This document shows positions 28,393 through 37,594 of a DNA stretch of 64,000 nucleotides, piece after piece. Source of the DNA: Candidatus Kapaibacterium sp. GTDB lineage: Bacteria; Bacteroidota; Ignavibacteria; Kapaibacteriales; UBA2268. Where the stretch lies: positions 62,001-126,000 of the forward strand of contig CALHGZ010000001.1 in assembly GCA_938031175.1 (NCBI GenBank), given 5' to 3'. The notes under the pieces were generated by a model. That model was not told where the DNA came from and made no database searches. It saw only the letters and a program-made list of their open reading frames with translations. Every line of letters starts with the position of its first letter. Positions within the stretch are counted from its first letter, which is position 1. The position numbers and the translations under genes were made by a program.

Positions 28393-29469
28393 ATGGGCGA
28401 AATACGGTTAATGAAAGGCAATGAAGCATTAGCAGAGGCAATGATACGTGCTGGATGTGATGCTTATTTCGGATATCCTATAACACCACAATCAGAAGTA
28501 ATCGAATATTTATCGCGAGAAGCTCCAAAAAAATCTAAAATGGTTGTTCTACAAGCAGAAAGCGAACTTGGCGCTATAAATATGATTTATGGTGCAGCCG
28601 GATGTGGTAAAAGAGTGATGACAACCTCATCAAGTCCGGGTATAAGCTTAATGCAGGAAGGACTTTCCTATATTGCCAGCGCACAATTACCTTGCTTAGT
28701 AGCAAATATCAATAGAGGTGGTCCTGGTCTTGGCACAATTCAACCATCTCAAAGTGATTATATGCAGGCAGTAAAAGGTGGTGGTCATGGTGATTATCAT
28801 CTTATTGTCTTAGCTCCTTATAGCGTACAAGAGATGGTTGATTTTGTTAAAATTGGATTTGAATTAGCAGAAAAATACAGAAATCCTGTAATGATATTAG
28901 CTGATGGGGCTATTGGACAGATGATGGAGAAAGTGGAGCTTTTCGATTTTATTGAACGGAATCAAGAAGCACCTGAATGGGCTACTGTTGGAAGAAGACC
29001 TGGAAAAGATAGAGTTTTCATTACATCGCTATTTATTCAACCTGAAAAAATGGAAGAGGTAAATAAGATTTTGCAAGCTAAATACCGTGAAGTTGAGAAG
29101 AAGGAAGTAAGATATCAACAATTAAACATTGAAGATGCCGAATATTTATTAACCGGTTATGGATTAGGTGCTAGGATTTGTATGAAAGCTATGGAAATTG
29201 GAAGAGAAAAAGGTTACAAAATTGGTTTAATAAGACCAATAACTTTATATCCTTTCCCATACAATGTTTACAATGAGTTAGCACCGAAAATTAAAGGTAT
29301 CCTTGATGTTGAAATGAATGCGGGACAGATGCTTGAAGATGTTAAATTAGCAGTCGATGGTAAAACAACTGTTAAATTTTATGGTAGAATGGGCGGTATG
29401 ATTCCAACACCAGAGGAAATTATTGAAAGTTTCGAAAATCATTTCATTTATGGAGGTAAAAATGTCTGA
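28393..29469 (+). CDS. korA: 2-oxoacid:ferredoxin oxidoreductase, alpha subunit (KorA/VorB type)
   Basis: The 358-residue subunit starts R-L-M-K-G-N-E-A-L-A-E-A-M-I-R-A-G-C and G-Y-P-I-T-P-Q-S-E, the pyrimidine-binding part of the thiamine diphosphate site. It continues with T-S-S-S-P-G-I-S-L-M-Q-E-G-L-S-Y, N-I-N-R-G-G-P-G-L-G and a C-terminal transketolase-like domain. It lacks the gamma-domain fusion of some KorA proteins, because gamma is a separate gene here. Whether the substrate is 2-oxoglutarate or branched-chain 2-oxoacids (Vor) cannot be settled by eye. AGGAG is seven bases before the ATG. Its end overlaps the beta start by eight bases. Confidence 0.92.
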   Translation: MGEIRLMKGNEALAEAMIRAGCDAYFGYPITPQSEVIEYLSREAPKKSKMVVLQAESELGAINMIYGAAGCGKRVMTTSSSPGISLMQEGLSYIASAQLPCLVANINRGGPGLGTIQPSQSDYMQAVKGGGHGDYHLIVLAPYSVQEMVDFVKIGFELAEKYRNPVMILADGAIGQMMEKVELFDFIERNQEAPEWATVGRRPGKDRVFITSLFIQPEKMEEVNKILQAKYREVEKKEVRYQQLNIEDAEYLLTGYGLGARICMKAMEIGREKGYKIGLIRPITLYPFPYNVYNELAPKIKGILDVEMNAGQMLEDVKLAVDGKTTVKFYGRMGGMIPTPEEIIESFENHFIYGGKNV

Positions 29470-30256
29470 AATTCCAACAATTGAAATTAACAAAGAAACT
29501 ATAATAAAACCAGAAAATTTAGTTTATAAACCTCCAAAAACTTTATTCGATACACCAATGCACTACTGCCCCGGTTGTGGGCATTCCACTGTACATAAAA
29601 TTTTTATGGAAGTAGTCGAAGAAATGGGTATTGAAAATGATATTATTGGTGTAGCACCGGTTGGTTGCTCTGTTTTTGCATATTATTATATGAATGTTGA
29701 TATGCAGGAAGCTGCTCATGGTCGAGCATGTGCTGTAGCAACAGGTATCAAACGTGTATTGCCGGATAAGTTTGTGTTTACATATCAGGGTGATGGAGAT
29801 TTCGCAGCGATAGGTACAGCTGAATCAATTCATGCAGCAAATCGTGGAGAGAATTTTTTAGTAATCTTCATAAATAATGCAGTTTATGGGATGACCTCTG
29901 GACAAATGGCTCCAACCACACTTTACGATATGGTATCTACAACAACTCCTTATGGCCGTGACCCCAAAATACACGGACACCCATTTAAAATAACTGATTT
30001 GATAGCACAATTACCTGGTGCAGTCTATGTTACACGTCAGTCGGTTCATACTACCGCTAATGTAAGAAAAGCCAAAAAAGCACTTAGAAAAGCTCTTGAG
30101 ATACAGAAGTTGAATTTAGGATTTCAATTAGTCGAAATAGTATCCAATTGTCCATCTAATTGGAGAATGACACCACTTGAATCTTTAAAATTTATCGAGG
30201 AACAAATGCTTCCGTTTTATCCATTAGGCGATTTAAAAGTACCAGAGGGGATTTAA
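29462..30256 (+). CDS. korB: 2-oxoacid:ferredoxin oxidoreductase, beta subunit (TPP-binding)
   Basis: This 264-residue subunit binds the diphosphate of thiamine diphosphate through G-D-G-D-F-A-A-I-G ... I-N-N-A-V-Y-G-M-T-S-G-Q. The N-terminal M-H-Y-C-P-G-C-G-H-S is the cysteine pair near the subunit's iron-sulfur cluster. With alpha it decarboxylates 2-oxoacids to acyl-CoA and reduces ferredoxin, and the reaction can run in reverse for carbon fixation. The ATG at 29462 has GGAGG five bases upstream and overlaps the alpha gene, so I prefer it to a longer in-frame start at 29423. Only one base separates it from the gamma gene. Confidence 0.94.
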   Translation: MSEIPTIEINKETIIKPENLVYKPPKTLFDTPMHYCPGCGHSTVHKIFMEVVEEMGIENDIIGVAPVGCSVFAYYYMNVDMQEAAHGRACAVATGIKRVLPDKFVFTYQGDGDFAAIGTAESIHAANRGENFLVIFINNAVYGMTSGQMAPTTLYDMVSTTTPYGRDPKIHGHPFKITDLIAQLPGAVYVTRQSVHTTANVRKAKKALRKALEIQKLNLGFQLVEIVSNCPSNWRMTPLESLKFIEEQMLPFYPLGDLKVPEGI

Positions 30257-30257
30257 T

Positions 30258-30803
30258 ATGAAAGAAGAAGCAATATTTTCTGGTTTTGGTGGTCAAGGCG
30301 TTTTGTCTATGGGGCAAATGCTTGCTTATGCTGCAATGAAAGAAGGCAAAGAAGTTTGTTGGTTTCCATCTTATGGTCCTGAAATGAGAGGTGGCACAGC
30401 CAATTGTATAACCATAATATCTGATAGTTTGATAAGTTCACCTATTATCTCCACATTTGATACAGTTATAGCACTTAATCAACCTTCAGTAGAAAAATTC
30501 GAGCCCAAAGTCAAACCCGGTGCTTGTATAATATATGATAGTACAAATATTATTGAACCTCCCAAAAGAAAAGATATTAAAATATATCCAATTGCCGGCA
30601 GTGAAGCAGCTTTGAAATTGAAGAATTTGAAGGTTTTAAATATGGTCATTTTAGGTGCATACACTCAATTAAAAGGTATTGTGAATCCTGAAACCGTAAT
30701 TAATGCTTTATATGAGATTTTACCAGAACGTCATCACAGATTAATACCCTTGAATAAAGAAGCATTTGAGCTTGGCATGGACCTAATGATGAAATTAGTA
30801 TAA
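30258..30803 (+). CDS. korC: 2-oxoacid:ferredoxin oxidoreductase, gamma subunit
   Basis: The 181-residue protein begins E-E-A-I-F-S-G-F-G-G-Q-G-V-L-S-M-G-Q, the usual glycine loop of the gamma (CoA-binding) domain. It continues with W-F-P-S-Y-G-P-E-M-R-G-G-T-A-N-C and the T-V-I-A-L-N-Q-P-S stretch. The gamma domain supplies CoA to the active site. It is the last gene of the operon and is followed by a hairpin at 30827-30851. The operon has no accompanying regulator or CoA ligase in this window. Confidence 0.94.
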   Translation: MKEEAIFSGFGGQGVLSMGQMLAYAAMKEGKEVCWFPSYGPEMRGGTANCITIISDSLISSPIISTFDTVIALNQPSVEKFEPKVKPGACIIYDSTNIIEPPKRKDIKIYPIAGSEAALKLKNLKVLNMVILGAYTQLKGIVNPETVINALYEILPERHHRLIPLNKEAFELGMDLMMKLV

Positions 30804-30826
30804 AAGATTTCTGCTGGTGATTAGTG

Positions 30827-30858
30827 AAGGGGCTGTAAATGACAGTCCCTTTATTGTT
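30827..30858 (+). terminator. Probable terminator of the 2-oxoacid oxidoreductase operon
   Basis: AAGGGGCTGT (30827-30836) pairs with ACAGTCCCTT (30842-30851). This is a 10-bp stem with one G-T wobble and a 5-base loop, followed by a short T-rich stretch. It lies between the convergent korC and histidine kinase genes and touches the kinase stop codon, so it could act in both directions. The T tract is weak. Confidence 0.6.
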
Positions 30859-32005
30859 TAAATTGAATAATAAATTTACTACCCAATCCGTATTCGCTTT
30901 CTAAAATTAAGTTTGCTTCCAATATATCAACGAGTTGTTTGACGATTGATAATCCAAGACCAGTAGCAGTCTCGTTACCAGTAGGTTTTGCTGATAATGT
31001 CTGGAATTGCTTGAATAATTTCTTCTTATCTTCTTCTGTAAATCCGGGACCTTCGTCCTTTACGATAAATTCGAAGATATTATTTCCGATATGATTTTTA
31101 TATTCGATACTTACCCAAATTCGACTTCCAAGTGGAGAATATTTAATTGCGTTGCTGATTAAGTTGTCCATAATTTCCATAATTCTAATTTTATCAGAGA
31201 ATATGATAGATTCAGATTCAAAGCAAGGAGTGAAAATTAATTCCTGTGATTTTTGCAAAGCGTAGTTTCGATTATTAATTATTACTTCATTTGCTAATTG
31301 ATTTAAATCAATTTTTTCTTTTCTCAAAATAATTGAAGTGCTTTCGATTTTGGTGCTATTAATTAATTCATTAATCATTTCTAACATATGTTCAGCTGAA
31401 TTTTGAATTAAATTAGCAAATTCATGGTATTCGGAACCTTTTGGATTTTCCATTTTAAGTACATTTGCAAATCCTAAAATTATAGTGAGAGGGTTTCGCA
31501 AATCGTGAATTGTCATTTGTATTAGTTTGTTTTTATAGTTAATGGCTTGTTGTAAATTTTGATTTGCAGTAATTAATCTTTTTAGTTTGACCTGTGTTTG
31601 AGTTCTTAGGATTAGTTCATTTCTTTCTATAGGCTTAGAAATATAATCGTTAGCTCCAGATTTAAAGGATTCCACAACGTCGTTTGTGGAACTACGAGCT
31701 GTGATGATTATAATCGGTAATTCAAATAAGACAAAATTTTCACGAATTTTTTTACATACTTCGTAACCGTTGATATCAGGAAGCATAATATCAAGCAAGA
31801 CCAAGTCATATTTTTTGCTGGAATTGATTTTTACCAAAGCCTCGTTACCGCTAGTAATGCAATCAAGTTCGTATGTATCTGTTGGATAGTATCTTTTAAA
31901 AAGGCTTAACATTATAGGGTCGTCGTCAACAACTAAAATTTTATATTTGTTAAGTGGTGTTAATACAGTTTGTGATTTAGTCTGTGTTTCGGTCTCGAAA
32001 TTCAT
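30851..32005 (-). CDS. Response-regulator receiver fused to a histidine kinase
   Basis: The 384-residue soluble protein has an N-terminal receiver domain (about 21-140) with acidic pocket D27-D29, phosphoacceptor D72 in L-L-D-I-M-L-P-D, T-A-R-S near 102 and K124 in S-K-P. After a coiled segment comes a HisKA helix with H167 in H-D-L-R-N-P-L-T and an ATPase domain (N-L-I-S-N-A-I-K-Y-S, D-E-G-P-G-F, G-L-G-L-S-I-V). The receiver comes first, so it probably senses the output of another kinase and relays or modulates it. There is no membrane segment and no adjacent response regulator. It follows purB by 81 bases on the same strand. Confidence 0.92.
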   Translation of the reverse strand: MNFETETQTKSQTVLTPLNKYKILVVDDDPIMLSLFKRYYPTDTYELDCITSGNEALVKINSSKKYDLVLLDIMLPDINGYEVCKKIRENFVLFELPIIIITARSSTNDVVESFKSGANDYISKPIERNELILRTQTQVKLKRLITANQNLQQAINYKNKLIQMTIHDLRNPLTIILGFANVLKMENPKGSEYHEFANLIQNSAEHMLEMINELINSTKIESTSIILRKEKIDLNQLANEVIINNRNYALQKSQELIFTPCFESESIIFSDKIRIMEIMDNLISNAIKYSPLGSRIWVSIEYKNHIGNNIFEFIVKDEGPGFTEEDKKKLFKQFQTLSAKPTGNETATGLGLSIVKQLVDILEANLILESEYGLGSKFIIQFKQ

Positions 32006-32086
32006 AATTATTTACGTAATATTAAAAGTTTATGAAAAATATTTTAATTTCAAATTATAAATAATTTTCAAAAAAAACAAAAAAAA

Positions 32087-33379
32087 TTATAATTCGCATC
32101 TTTCAAAAATAATATCGGCACGTTTTAGTATATTGTTATGGTCAAAATTTTCTTTTATTTCTTTTTCATTAAGATACTGCATTAATTCATTATTTTGTAG
32201 CAGAGAATCGAGGAAGTGAGTGTTGTTATTGATTGAATCCATAGCTGAAAGTTGTACTAATTCGTAAGCCTTTTGCCTTTTTAAACCTTTTTTGATGAGA
32301 AGCAGAAGGATCTTTTGGGAATAAATTAAGCCTCTTGTTAGATTTAAATTTTCAATCATTTTTTCGGGATAAACGACTAAGTTTTTGATAAGGTTTGTTG
32401 TTCTATTTAAAATATAATCAAGAGATATTGTTGAATCGGGTAAGATTATTCTTTCGACGCTACTATGAGAAATGTCACGTTCGTGCCAAAGTGCATTATT
32501 TTCTAAAGCAGCAATAGCATTTGCCCTGAGGATACGTGCTTGACCGCAAATATTCTCGGATGAAATGGGGTTGCGTTTGTGTGGCATAGCGGAACTGCCT
32601 TTTTGTCCCTTTGAAAAGTATTCTTCTGCTTCGCCTACTTCTGTTCGTTGAAGGTGACGGACTTCGGTGGCAATTTTTTCAAGCATTGTTGCTATAATGG
32701 CAATTGTATTTATATAATGTGCGTGGCGATCACGTTGTATAATTTGAGTAGTTATAGGGTCGGGTTTAAGTTCTAATTTTTCACAGACATATTTTTCAAT
32801 TTCTGGGGGCAAGTGGTCGAATGTACCGACAGCTCCGCTTATCATACCATAAGAGATATTTTCAAGAGCGTTTTCCCACCTTAAAATATTTCTTTTACAT
32901 TCCTCATGCCAAAGGGCTAATTTTATTCCAAAAGTAGTTGGTTCAGCATGCATTCCATGGCTTCTACCGATACAAATTGCATATTTAAACTCTTTGGCTC
33001 GTTCAGCGAGTGTATTGCGTAATTCAATAAGGTCCTGCAAAATTATTTTCCCTGCTTCTCTTAGTTGATAGGATAGAGCAGTATCGAGAATATCACTCGA
33101 GGTCATACCGAAATGAATATAACGAGAGTCATCACCGATATATTCTTCAACATTAGTTAAAAATGCGATAACATCATGTCTTGTAATTTCTTCAAGTTCG
33201 GCTATTCGTTGAACGTTAAATTTTGCTTTTTTCTTGATATTTTCAACAGCTTCATAAGGTATCATTCCAATATTTGCCATAGCTTCACAAGCTAATATCT
33301 CGATTTTAAGCCAAATTGAATATTTGTTTTCATCCGACCAAATTTTGCCCATTTCCGGGCGAGTATAACGTGGTATCAT
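32087..33379 (-). CDS. purB: Adenylosuccinate lyase
   Basis: PurB catalyses two fumarate-releasing steps of purine synthesis. In the 430-residue protein the fumarase-superfamily signature is S-S-A-M-P-H-K-R-N-P-I-S-S-E-N, with T-S-S-D-I-L-D-T-A near residue 85 and G-R-S-H-G-M-H-A-E-P-T-T-F near 135. I place the start at the ATG at 33379: GGAGG lies at 33387-33391, seven bases upstream, and MIPRYTRPEM is the normal PurB N-terminus. A longer frame from 33457 would overlap the tsaB end. It is the last of the hflX-mfd-tsaB-purB run. Confidence 0.96.
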   Translation of the reverse strand: MIPRYTRPEMGKIWSDENKYSIWLKIEILACEAMANIGMIPYEAVENIKKKAKFNVQRIAELEEITRHDVIAFLTNVEEYIGDDSRYIHFGMTSSDILDTALSYQLREAGKIILQDLIELRNTLAERAKEFKYAICIGRSHGMHAEPTTFGIKLALWHEECKRNILRWENALENISYGMISGAVGTFDHLPPEIEKYVCEKLELKPDPITTQIIQRDRHAHYINTIAIIATMLEKIATEVRHLQRTEVGEAEEYFSKGQKGSSAMPHKRNPISSENICGQARILRANAIAALENNALWHERDISHSSVERIILPDSTISLDYILNRTTNLIKNLVVYPEKMIENLNLTRGLIYSQKILLLLIKKGLKRQKAYELVQLSAMDSINNNTHFLDSLLQNNELMQYLNEKEIKENFDHNNILKRADIIFERCEL

Positions 33380-33392
33380 TTGAAAGCCTCCA

Positions 33393-34064
33393 TCATTTTT
33401 TTGAAATTTTGGGTATGAATTCCTGAACATATAAAGGTATAAATTTTTCAGAGTCAATGAAATTTGAGTTTTGGTATTGAATTAATGCATATTCGGCAAT
33501 AATTCGTGGATTTAATTGTATTGGAGTGAAGCTTGAAAAATTATCTATGTTTTTAATAGGTCCGGTTAAAATTGTTTTAGCATCTGCGAAAGATTTTAAT
33601 ATATCAATTTCAGCGAGTTCAATATCTGCGAGAGGATTGATTAATTGATCAAATATTTGATAATAGATAAATGTTTTATGTGAAGGTGTAAGTGATACTA
33701 TCTTTTCGTACTTTTTGTAATTGTAGTTGTTTGAGAAGTAGTATGCAATTGCAGTCAGTGTTGGTACAGAAATTAGTTTTATTTTGTTATCGTAACATAG
33801 TGCTTTTGCGATGGAAGATCCTATTCTTAATCCGGTGAAAGAACCTGGTCCGGCAGAAATTGCAAGGGCATCGAGTGATTCAGATGTTATAGTAAGGTCA
33901 TTGAAAATTCTTCTGATTAATTCGGCTAATAGTCTGTCGTGTTGATTTGGTTGATATATTGTATATTCAGCTAATAAATCATTTCCGGAATTGATACATA
34001 TACCACAAGTGCTTTGAGAGCTTTCGATTGATAAAATTAAAGGATTTACTTTATTAAATGTCAT
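33393..34064 (-). CDS. tsaB: tRNA threonylcarbamoyladenosine protein TsaB
   Basis: TsaB (YeaZ) is the non-catalytic partner of TsaD in making t6A37 on tRNAs that read ANN codons. The 223-residue protein shows L-S-I-E-S-S, H-D-R-L-L-A-E-L-I, A-I-S-A-G-P-G-S-F-T-G-L-R-I-G and A-K-A-L, the usual degenerate ASKHA fold. The partner genes tsaD, tsaC and tsaE are not in the window. It begins four bases after mfd ends and is separated from purB by 13 bases, so all three are very likely one transcript. Confidence 0.94.
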   Translation of the reverse strand: MTFNKVNPLILSIESSQSTCGICINSGNDLLAEYTIYQPNQHDRLLAELIRRIFNDLTITSESLDALAISAGPGSFTGLRIGSSIAKALCYDNKIKLISVPTLTAIAYYFSNNYNYKKYEKIVSLTPSHKTFIYYQIFDQLINPLADIELAEIDILKSFADAKTILTGPIKNIDNFSSFTPIQLNPRIIAEYALIQYQNSNFIDSEKFIPLYVQEFIPKISKK

Positions 34065-34068
34065 AAAT

Positions 34069-37000
34069 TTATATCAATTGTGTTTCCAAATATTTTTTTA
34101 TTCTCCATAATATTTCAACGGCTTCATCACGATTATTTATTGAGAAATCAATGGCAATTTTATTGTTTTTTTCTTTAATTTGGCAATTATTCATATTTAT
34201 TAGAAATTCCGAAATTATTGGGAAAGCAACATCATAAAAAGTTTTATTGATTTCATCGGGTAGTTCTATTGTAAACTTATTCTGGTTGAAATATATTTTT
34301 CTGATACCGGTATTAAGGGATGAAATCCTTAATTTCACGACGAAAAACAAATCATATAGAATAGATGGAATTTTACCATATTTATCTTTCAACTCCTGAA
34401 TTAATTCGTCTAATTCTTTATGATCAGCAATTCTGTATAGTTGTTTATAAATTTTGAATCTTTCTGCTTCACTTGGGATATAATATTCTGGGATGTAAGC
34501 ATCTGTATTTATAATAATTTCGAGGTCTTCATTTTTTAGATATATTTTATCTTTATGTTCTTGAATTTTGAAGAGATCATTAAATTCTTCGAATTTCAAC
34601 TCGTTTACTGCTTCATCGAGGATTTTGTGGTATAATTCGAAACCAATATCGGCGATAAATCCACTTTGTTCTGCACCGAGAAGATTGCCAGCACCTCTTA
34701 TTTCGAGATCTCGAAGAGCAAGCTGAAGTCCACTTCCAAGCTCTGTGAACTCTTCGAGTGCTTGAAGTCGTTGGATGGCTTTTTTTGTGAGTGATTTTAT
34801 ATTTGGTACAATCAGGTAGCAGTAAGCTTGTTTGTTAGCACGTCCAACTCTACCGCGTAGTTGATAAAGCTCAGCTAAACCAAAGTTTTCAGCATGATTG
34901 ATTAAAATTGTGTTTGCATTTGGAATATCTAAGCCTGATTCGATTATTTTTGTTGTCAATAATATGGAAAATTTTCCGCTTATAAATCTTTCCATAATTT
35001 TTTCAATTTGAGCAGAAGGCATCTGACCATGTACAATTTCAAAATCTACACCCGGGAATAAAGAATTTATTTTTTCGGCAATTTTATTTATACCAACAAT
35101 TTTATCATTTACGAAAAAAACCTGCCCATTTCTATTCAATTCATTTTCGATTGCTGATTTGATTTTTTTTTCGTCCCATAGTATAATTTCAGTAATGACT
35201 GGCAATCTGTTTTTGGGGGGGGTTTCAATTATGCTTAAATCTCTTGCACCAAGTAGTGAGAAATTTAGTGTTCTGGGAATTGGAGTTGCGGTTAATGTTA
35301 GTGTGTCTACATTTATTTTTAATTTTCGTAATTTTTCTTTTGATGAAACACCAAATCTATGCTCTTCGTCAACGATAAGTAGACCAAGATCTTTAAATTC
35401 AATATCTTTAGAAAGAATGCGATGAGTACCAATGATTATATCAATAATACCATTTTTTAGTTCATTAATAATTCTTTCTTGTTCCTTTTTTGTCTTAAAA
35501 CGTGATAAGACTTCGATTTTTACAGGATATTGACCTAATCTATCTTTAAAGGTTAGATAATGTTGTTGAGCAAGAATTGTAGTTGGGACAAGAATGGCAA
35601 CTTGTTTACCGGCTTGTATTGCTTTGAATGCTGCTCTTACTGCAATTTCAGTTTTTCCAAAACCTACGTCACCGCAAACAAGCCTATCCATTGGTGCATC
35701 CGATTGCATATCTTTTTTTACTTCTTCAGTAGTTTTTGCTTGGTCTGGAGTATCTTCAAATGCAAATGATGCTTCAAATTCTTTTTGCCATAATGAATCT
35801 TCTGGGAAGGCATAACCCTTAGTTGCTTTACGCTCAGCATATAATGTGATCAGTTCCCTTGCTATATCTTTTAATTTTTTCTTGGTTCTGTTTTTTTTAC
35901 GAAGCCATTCGCCGGAGCCTAATTTTGTTAATTGAGGAATAGTTCCTTCTTGAGCAGTATATTTTTGTATTTTATGGATATAATTGAGATTTATGTAAAG
36001 CAAATCATTATCGGCAAATAAAAGCTTGACGCATTCTTGAATACTGTTGCCAAGTTTAATTTTTTCAAATCCGAGGAATTTTCCTATTCCACTGTCTTCA
36101 TAAACAACATAATCACCTATTCGAAGAGACTTTAGTTCATCTAATGTAAAAGTTTTGTGCTTTTGATATTTTTTGTAAGGATTTCGGTGAATTCTATGAA
36201 ATAGTTCATGTTCGGTGAAATAAGCAATTTTGGCATCGTTAAATATGAAGCCTTTTGCAAGTGTAGTATCGCACCAATTTATTTCATTTATTAGATGTGT
36301 CTTAAGGCAATAATTATTATTCTCTGTGTCTTCAATATTTTCTAAGTTATCTTCTATTATTTCTTTTATTCTGTTTAACAATATATCTCCATTAGCTCCA
36401 ATTGTTATATGATAGTTTAAATTTTTGAGGTAAATAATATCAAGACAAAAGTCTTTAATGGAGCTATAGAATTTTGATTGAGGTTTGGAAGTGAATTCGA
36501 TATGCTTAGATCCAAATTTGCCGAATAGTATAGATTTGTACCCTTGAATTAATTCAACAATTTCGGGCTCTTCACTAATAGATATATCATCAATTATTAT
36601 CAAAGAATTTTTTGGGATGTAACTTTTAAATTGATCAATTTCAGAGATTTGGGAAAATCCAATTTTATAGAATTCTATCCTATTAAGTTCATTTATGCTT
36701 CTTTGTGAATTTACATTGAATTCACGGATTGATTCAATTGTATCGCCAAAGAACTCTATACGAATGGGATTTTGACGAGCAATAGGGAATATATCAATAA
36801 TTCCTCCACGTATTGCAATTTGCCCCTGAACGGCGACATATTCTGTACGTTCAAATCCATTTAAAAGCAGTTCTTTGGTAAGTTCTGTAAAATCATAGTT
36901 ATAATTAGTTTTGAGTGTTATTTTATTTGAAGCCAAATATTTTGGCGAAGGTATTGGTGAGTTTACTATTTTGCTATTTGTCAAAACGATGAAATCACTT

Positions 37001-37353
37001 TGATTCATAATTTTTGCAACACCTTCGTATAGCCAGAGATTTTGCGCGATATTAGAATCTTCGATATTGAATAAATATGAAGCAGGTTCATTTAAATCAA
37101 TAATATAGTTTTCGCCATTCAGTAAGGTTAAGTCATTAGAAAGATTATCGTTATTTTCTTTATCCGATGAAATGATAATAATTGGGGTGCGAATTTCTGT
37201 AAAAAGAGCAGATATAATTAATGATTTTATTGAACCAGCAGGTACTTGAATATTAAGCGAATCCTCTTTGTTTAGTAATTCTATTATGTTTTTAAACAAT
37301 ATGGAATTTTTTACTTTTTCAATCAAAATATTATATTTATTAGATTTGCTCAA
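34069..37353 (-). CDS. mfd: Transcription-repair coupling factor Mfd
   Basis: Mfd removes RNA polymerase stalled at DNA lesions and recruits UvrA. In the 1094-residue protein UvrB-like N-terminal domains are followed by the polymerase-interacting domain (L-R-I-G-D-Y-V-V-Y-E-D-S-G-I-G-K-F), the translocase motor with Walker A G-D-V-G-F-G-K-T-E and Walker B D-E-E-H-R-F-G-V, and the TRCF C-terminal domain. The start is TTG at 37353, with GGAGG ten bases upstream (37364-37368). The coding strand contains a run of eight C followed by five A (35210-35222) at E-T-P-P-K-N, exceptional in this AT-rich DNA. Confidence 0.97.
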   Translation of the reverse strand: MSKSNKYNILIEKVKNSILFKNIIELLNKEDSLNIQVPAGSIKSLIISALFTEIRTPIIIISSDKENNDNLSNDLTLLNGENYIIDLNEPASYLFNIEDSNIAQNLWLYEGVAKIMNQSDFIVLTNSKIVNSPIPSPKYLASNKITLKTNYNYDFTELTKELLLNGFERTEYVAVQGQIAIRGGIIDIFPIARQNPIRIEFFGDTIESIREFNVNSQRSINELNRIEFYKIGFSQISEIDQFKSYIPKNSLIIIDDISISEEPEIVELIQGYKSILFGKFGSKHIEFTSKPQSKFYSSIKDFCLDIIYLKNLNYHITIGANGDILLNRIKEIIEDNLENIEDTENNNYCLKTHLINEINWCDTTLAKGFIFNDAKIAYFTEHELFHRIHRNPYKKYQKHKTFTLDELKSLRIGDYVVYEDSGIGKFLGFEKIKLGNSIQECVKLLFADNDLLYINLNYIHKIQKYTAQEGTIPQLTKLGSGEWLRKKNRTKKKLKDIARELITLYAERKATKGYAFPEDSLWQKEFEASFAFEDTPDQAKTTEEVKKDMQSDAPMDRLVCGDVGFGKTEIAVRAAFKAIQAGKQVAILVPTTILAQQHYLTFKDRLGQYPVKIEVLSRFKTKKEQERIINELKNGIIDIIIGTHRILSKDIEFKDLGLLIVDEEHRFGVSSKEKLRKLKINVDTLTLTATPIPRTLNFSLLGARDLSIIETPPKNRLPVITEIILWDEKKIKSAIENELNRNGQVFFVNDKIVGINKIAEKINSLFPGVDFEIVHGQMPSAQIEKIMERFISGKFSILLTTKIIESGLDIPNANTILINHAENFGLAELYQLRGRVGRANKQAYCYLIVPNIKSLTKKAIQRLQALEEFTELGSGLQLALRDLEIRGAGNLLGAEQSGFIADIGFELYHKILDEAVNELKFEEFNDLFKIQEHKDKIYLKNEDLEIIINTDAYIPEYYIPSEAERFKIYKQLYRIADHKELDELIQELKDKYGKIPSILYDLFFVVKLRISSLNTGIRKIYFNQNKFTIELPDEINKTFYDVAFPIISEFLINMNNCQIKEKNNKIAIDFSINNRDEAVEILWRIKKYLETQLI
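35210..35222 (-). repeat. C8A5 homopolymer tract inside mfd
   Basis: On the plus strand this is TTTTT then GGGGGGGG; on the mfd strand it reads eight C then five A, encoding T-P-P-K-N. The present length keeps the frame open. Tracts of this kind are prone to slipped-strand mispairing. Confidence 0.9.
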
Positions 37354-37405
37354 TTTAATGAATCCTCCATCTTAGCTAATGCAAGAGGTTTAACAAAGCT
37401 TAGCT

Positions 37406-37594
37406 TCATTTATCGCAGATAATATTAATATCAGAACCGGCAGGTGGAATTTTGCCAACAGAAATTATATACTGCCGGATATAATTGATTTTTTCTTTTT
37501 TTGTAAGTTTTAAATTGGTATAGATATTATATCTAATGTCATTTAATATATCTTTGACGATGAATTTATATTTTCTAACAGTACAATTAGTCAT
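37406..37594 (-). CDS. Small unknown protein, second of a tandem pair
   Basis: This is a 62-residue basic protein I do not recognise. It shares with its 63-residue upstream neighbour the pattern I-x-x-D-I/T-R-x-N-I, then K-L-T-[KR]-x-E, then I-R, then A-G-S-[ED]-[VI]-[TN]-I near the end, so the two look like duplicates. It is coupled to that neighbour by an ATGA start/stop overlap (37591-37594). No signal peptide, cysteine pair or membrane segment is visible. It lies 52 bases upstream of mfd in the hflX-mfd run. Function is unknown; the context suggests an accessory to nucleic-acid or ribosome biology. Confidence 0.68.
   Translation of the reverse strand: MTNCTVRKYKFIVKDILNDIRYNIYTNLKLTKKEKINYIRQYIISVGKIPPAGSDINIICDK

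Noticed and set aside
28122-30803. Pyruvate:ferredoxin oxidoreductase assignment for the four-gene operon
   Set aside because: The alpha start and the gene order fit the Kor/Vor groups better than Por. The exact substrate remains open, so I did not claim pyruvate.
33380-33457. N-terminal extension of purB into tsaB
   Set aside because: The extra 26 residues overlap tsaB in another frame and lack a ribosome binding site. GGAGG sits correctly before the ATG at 33379.
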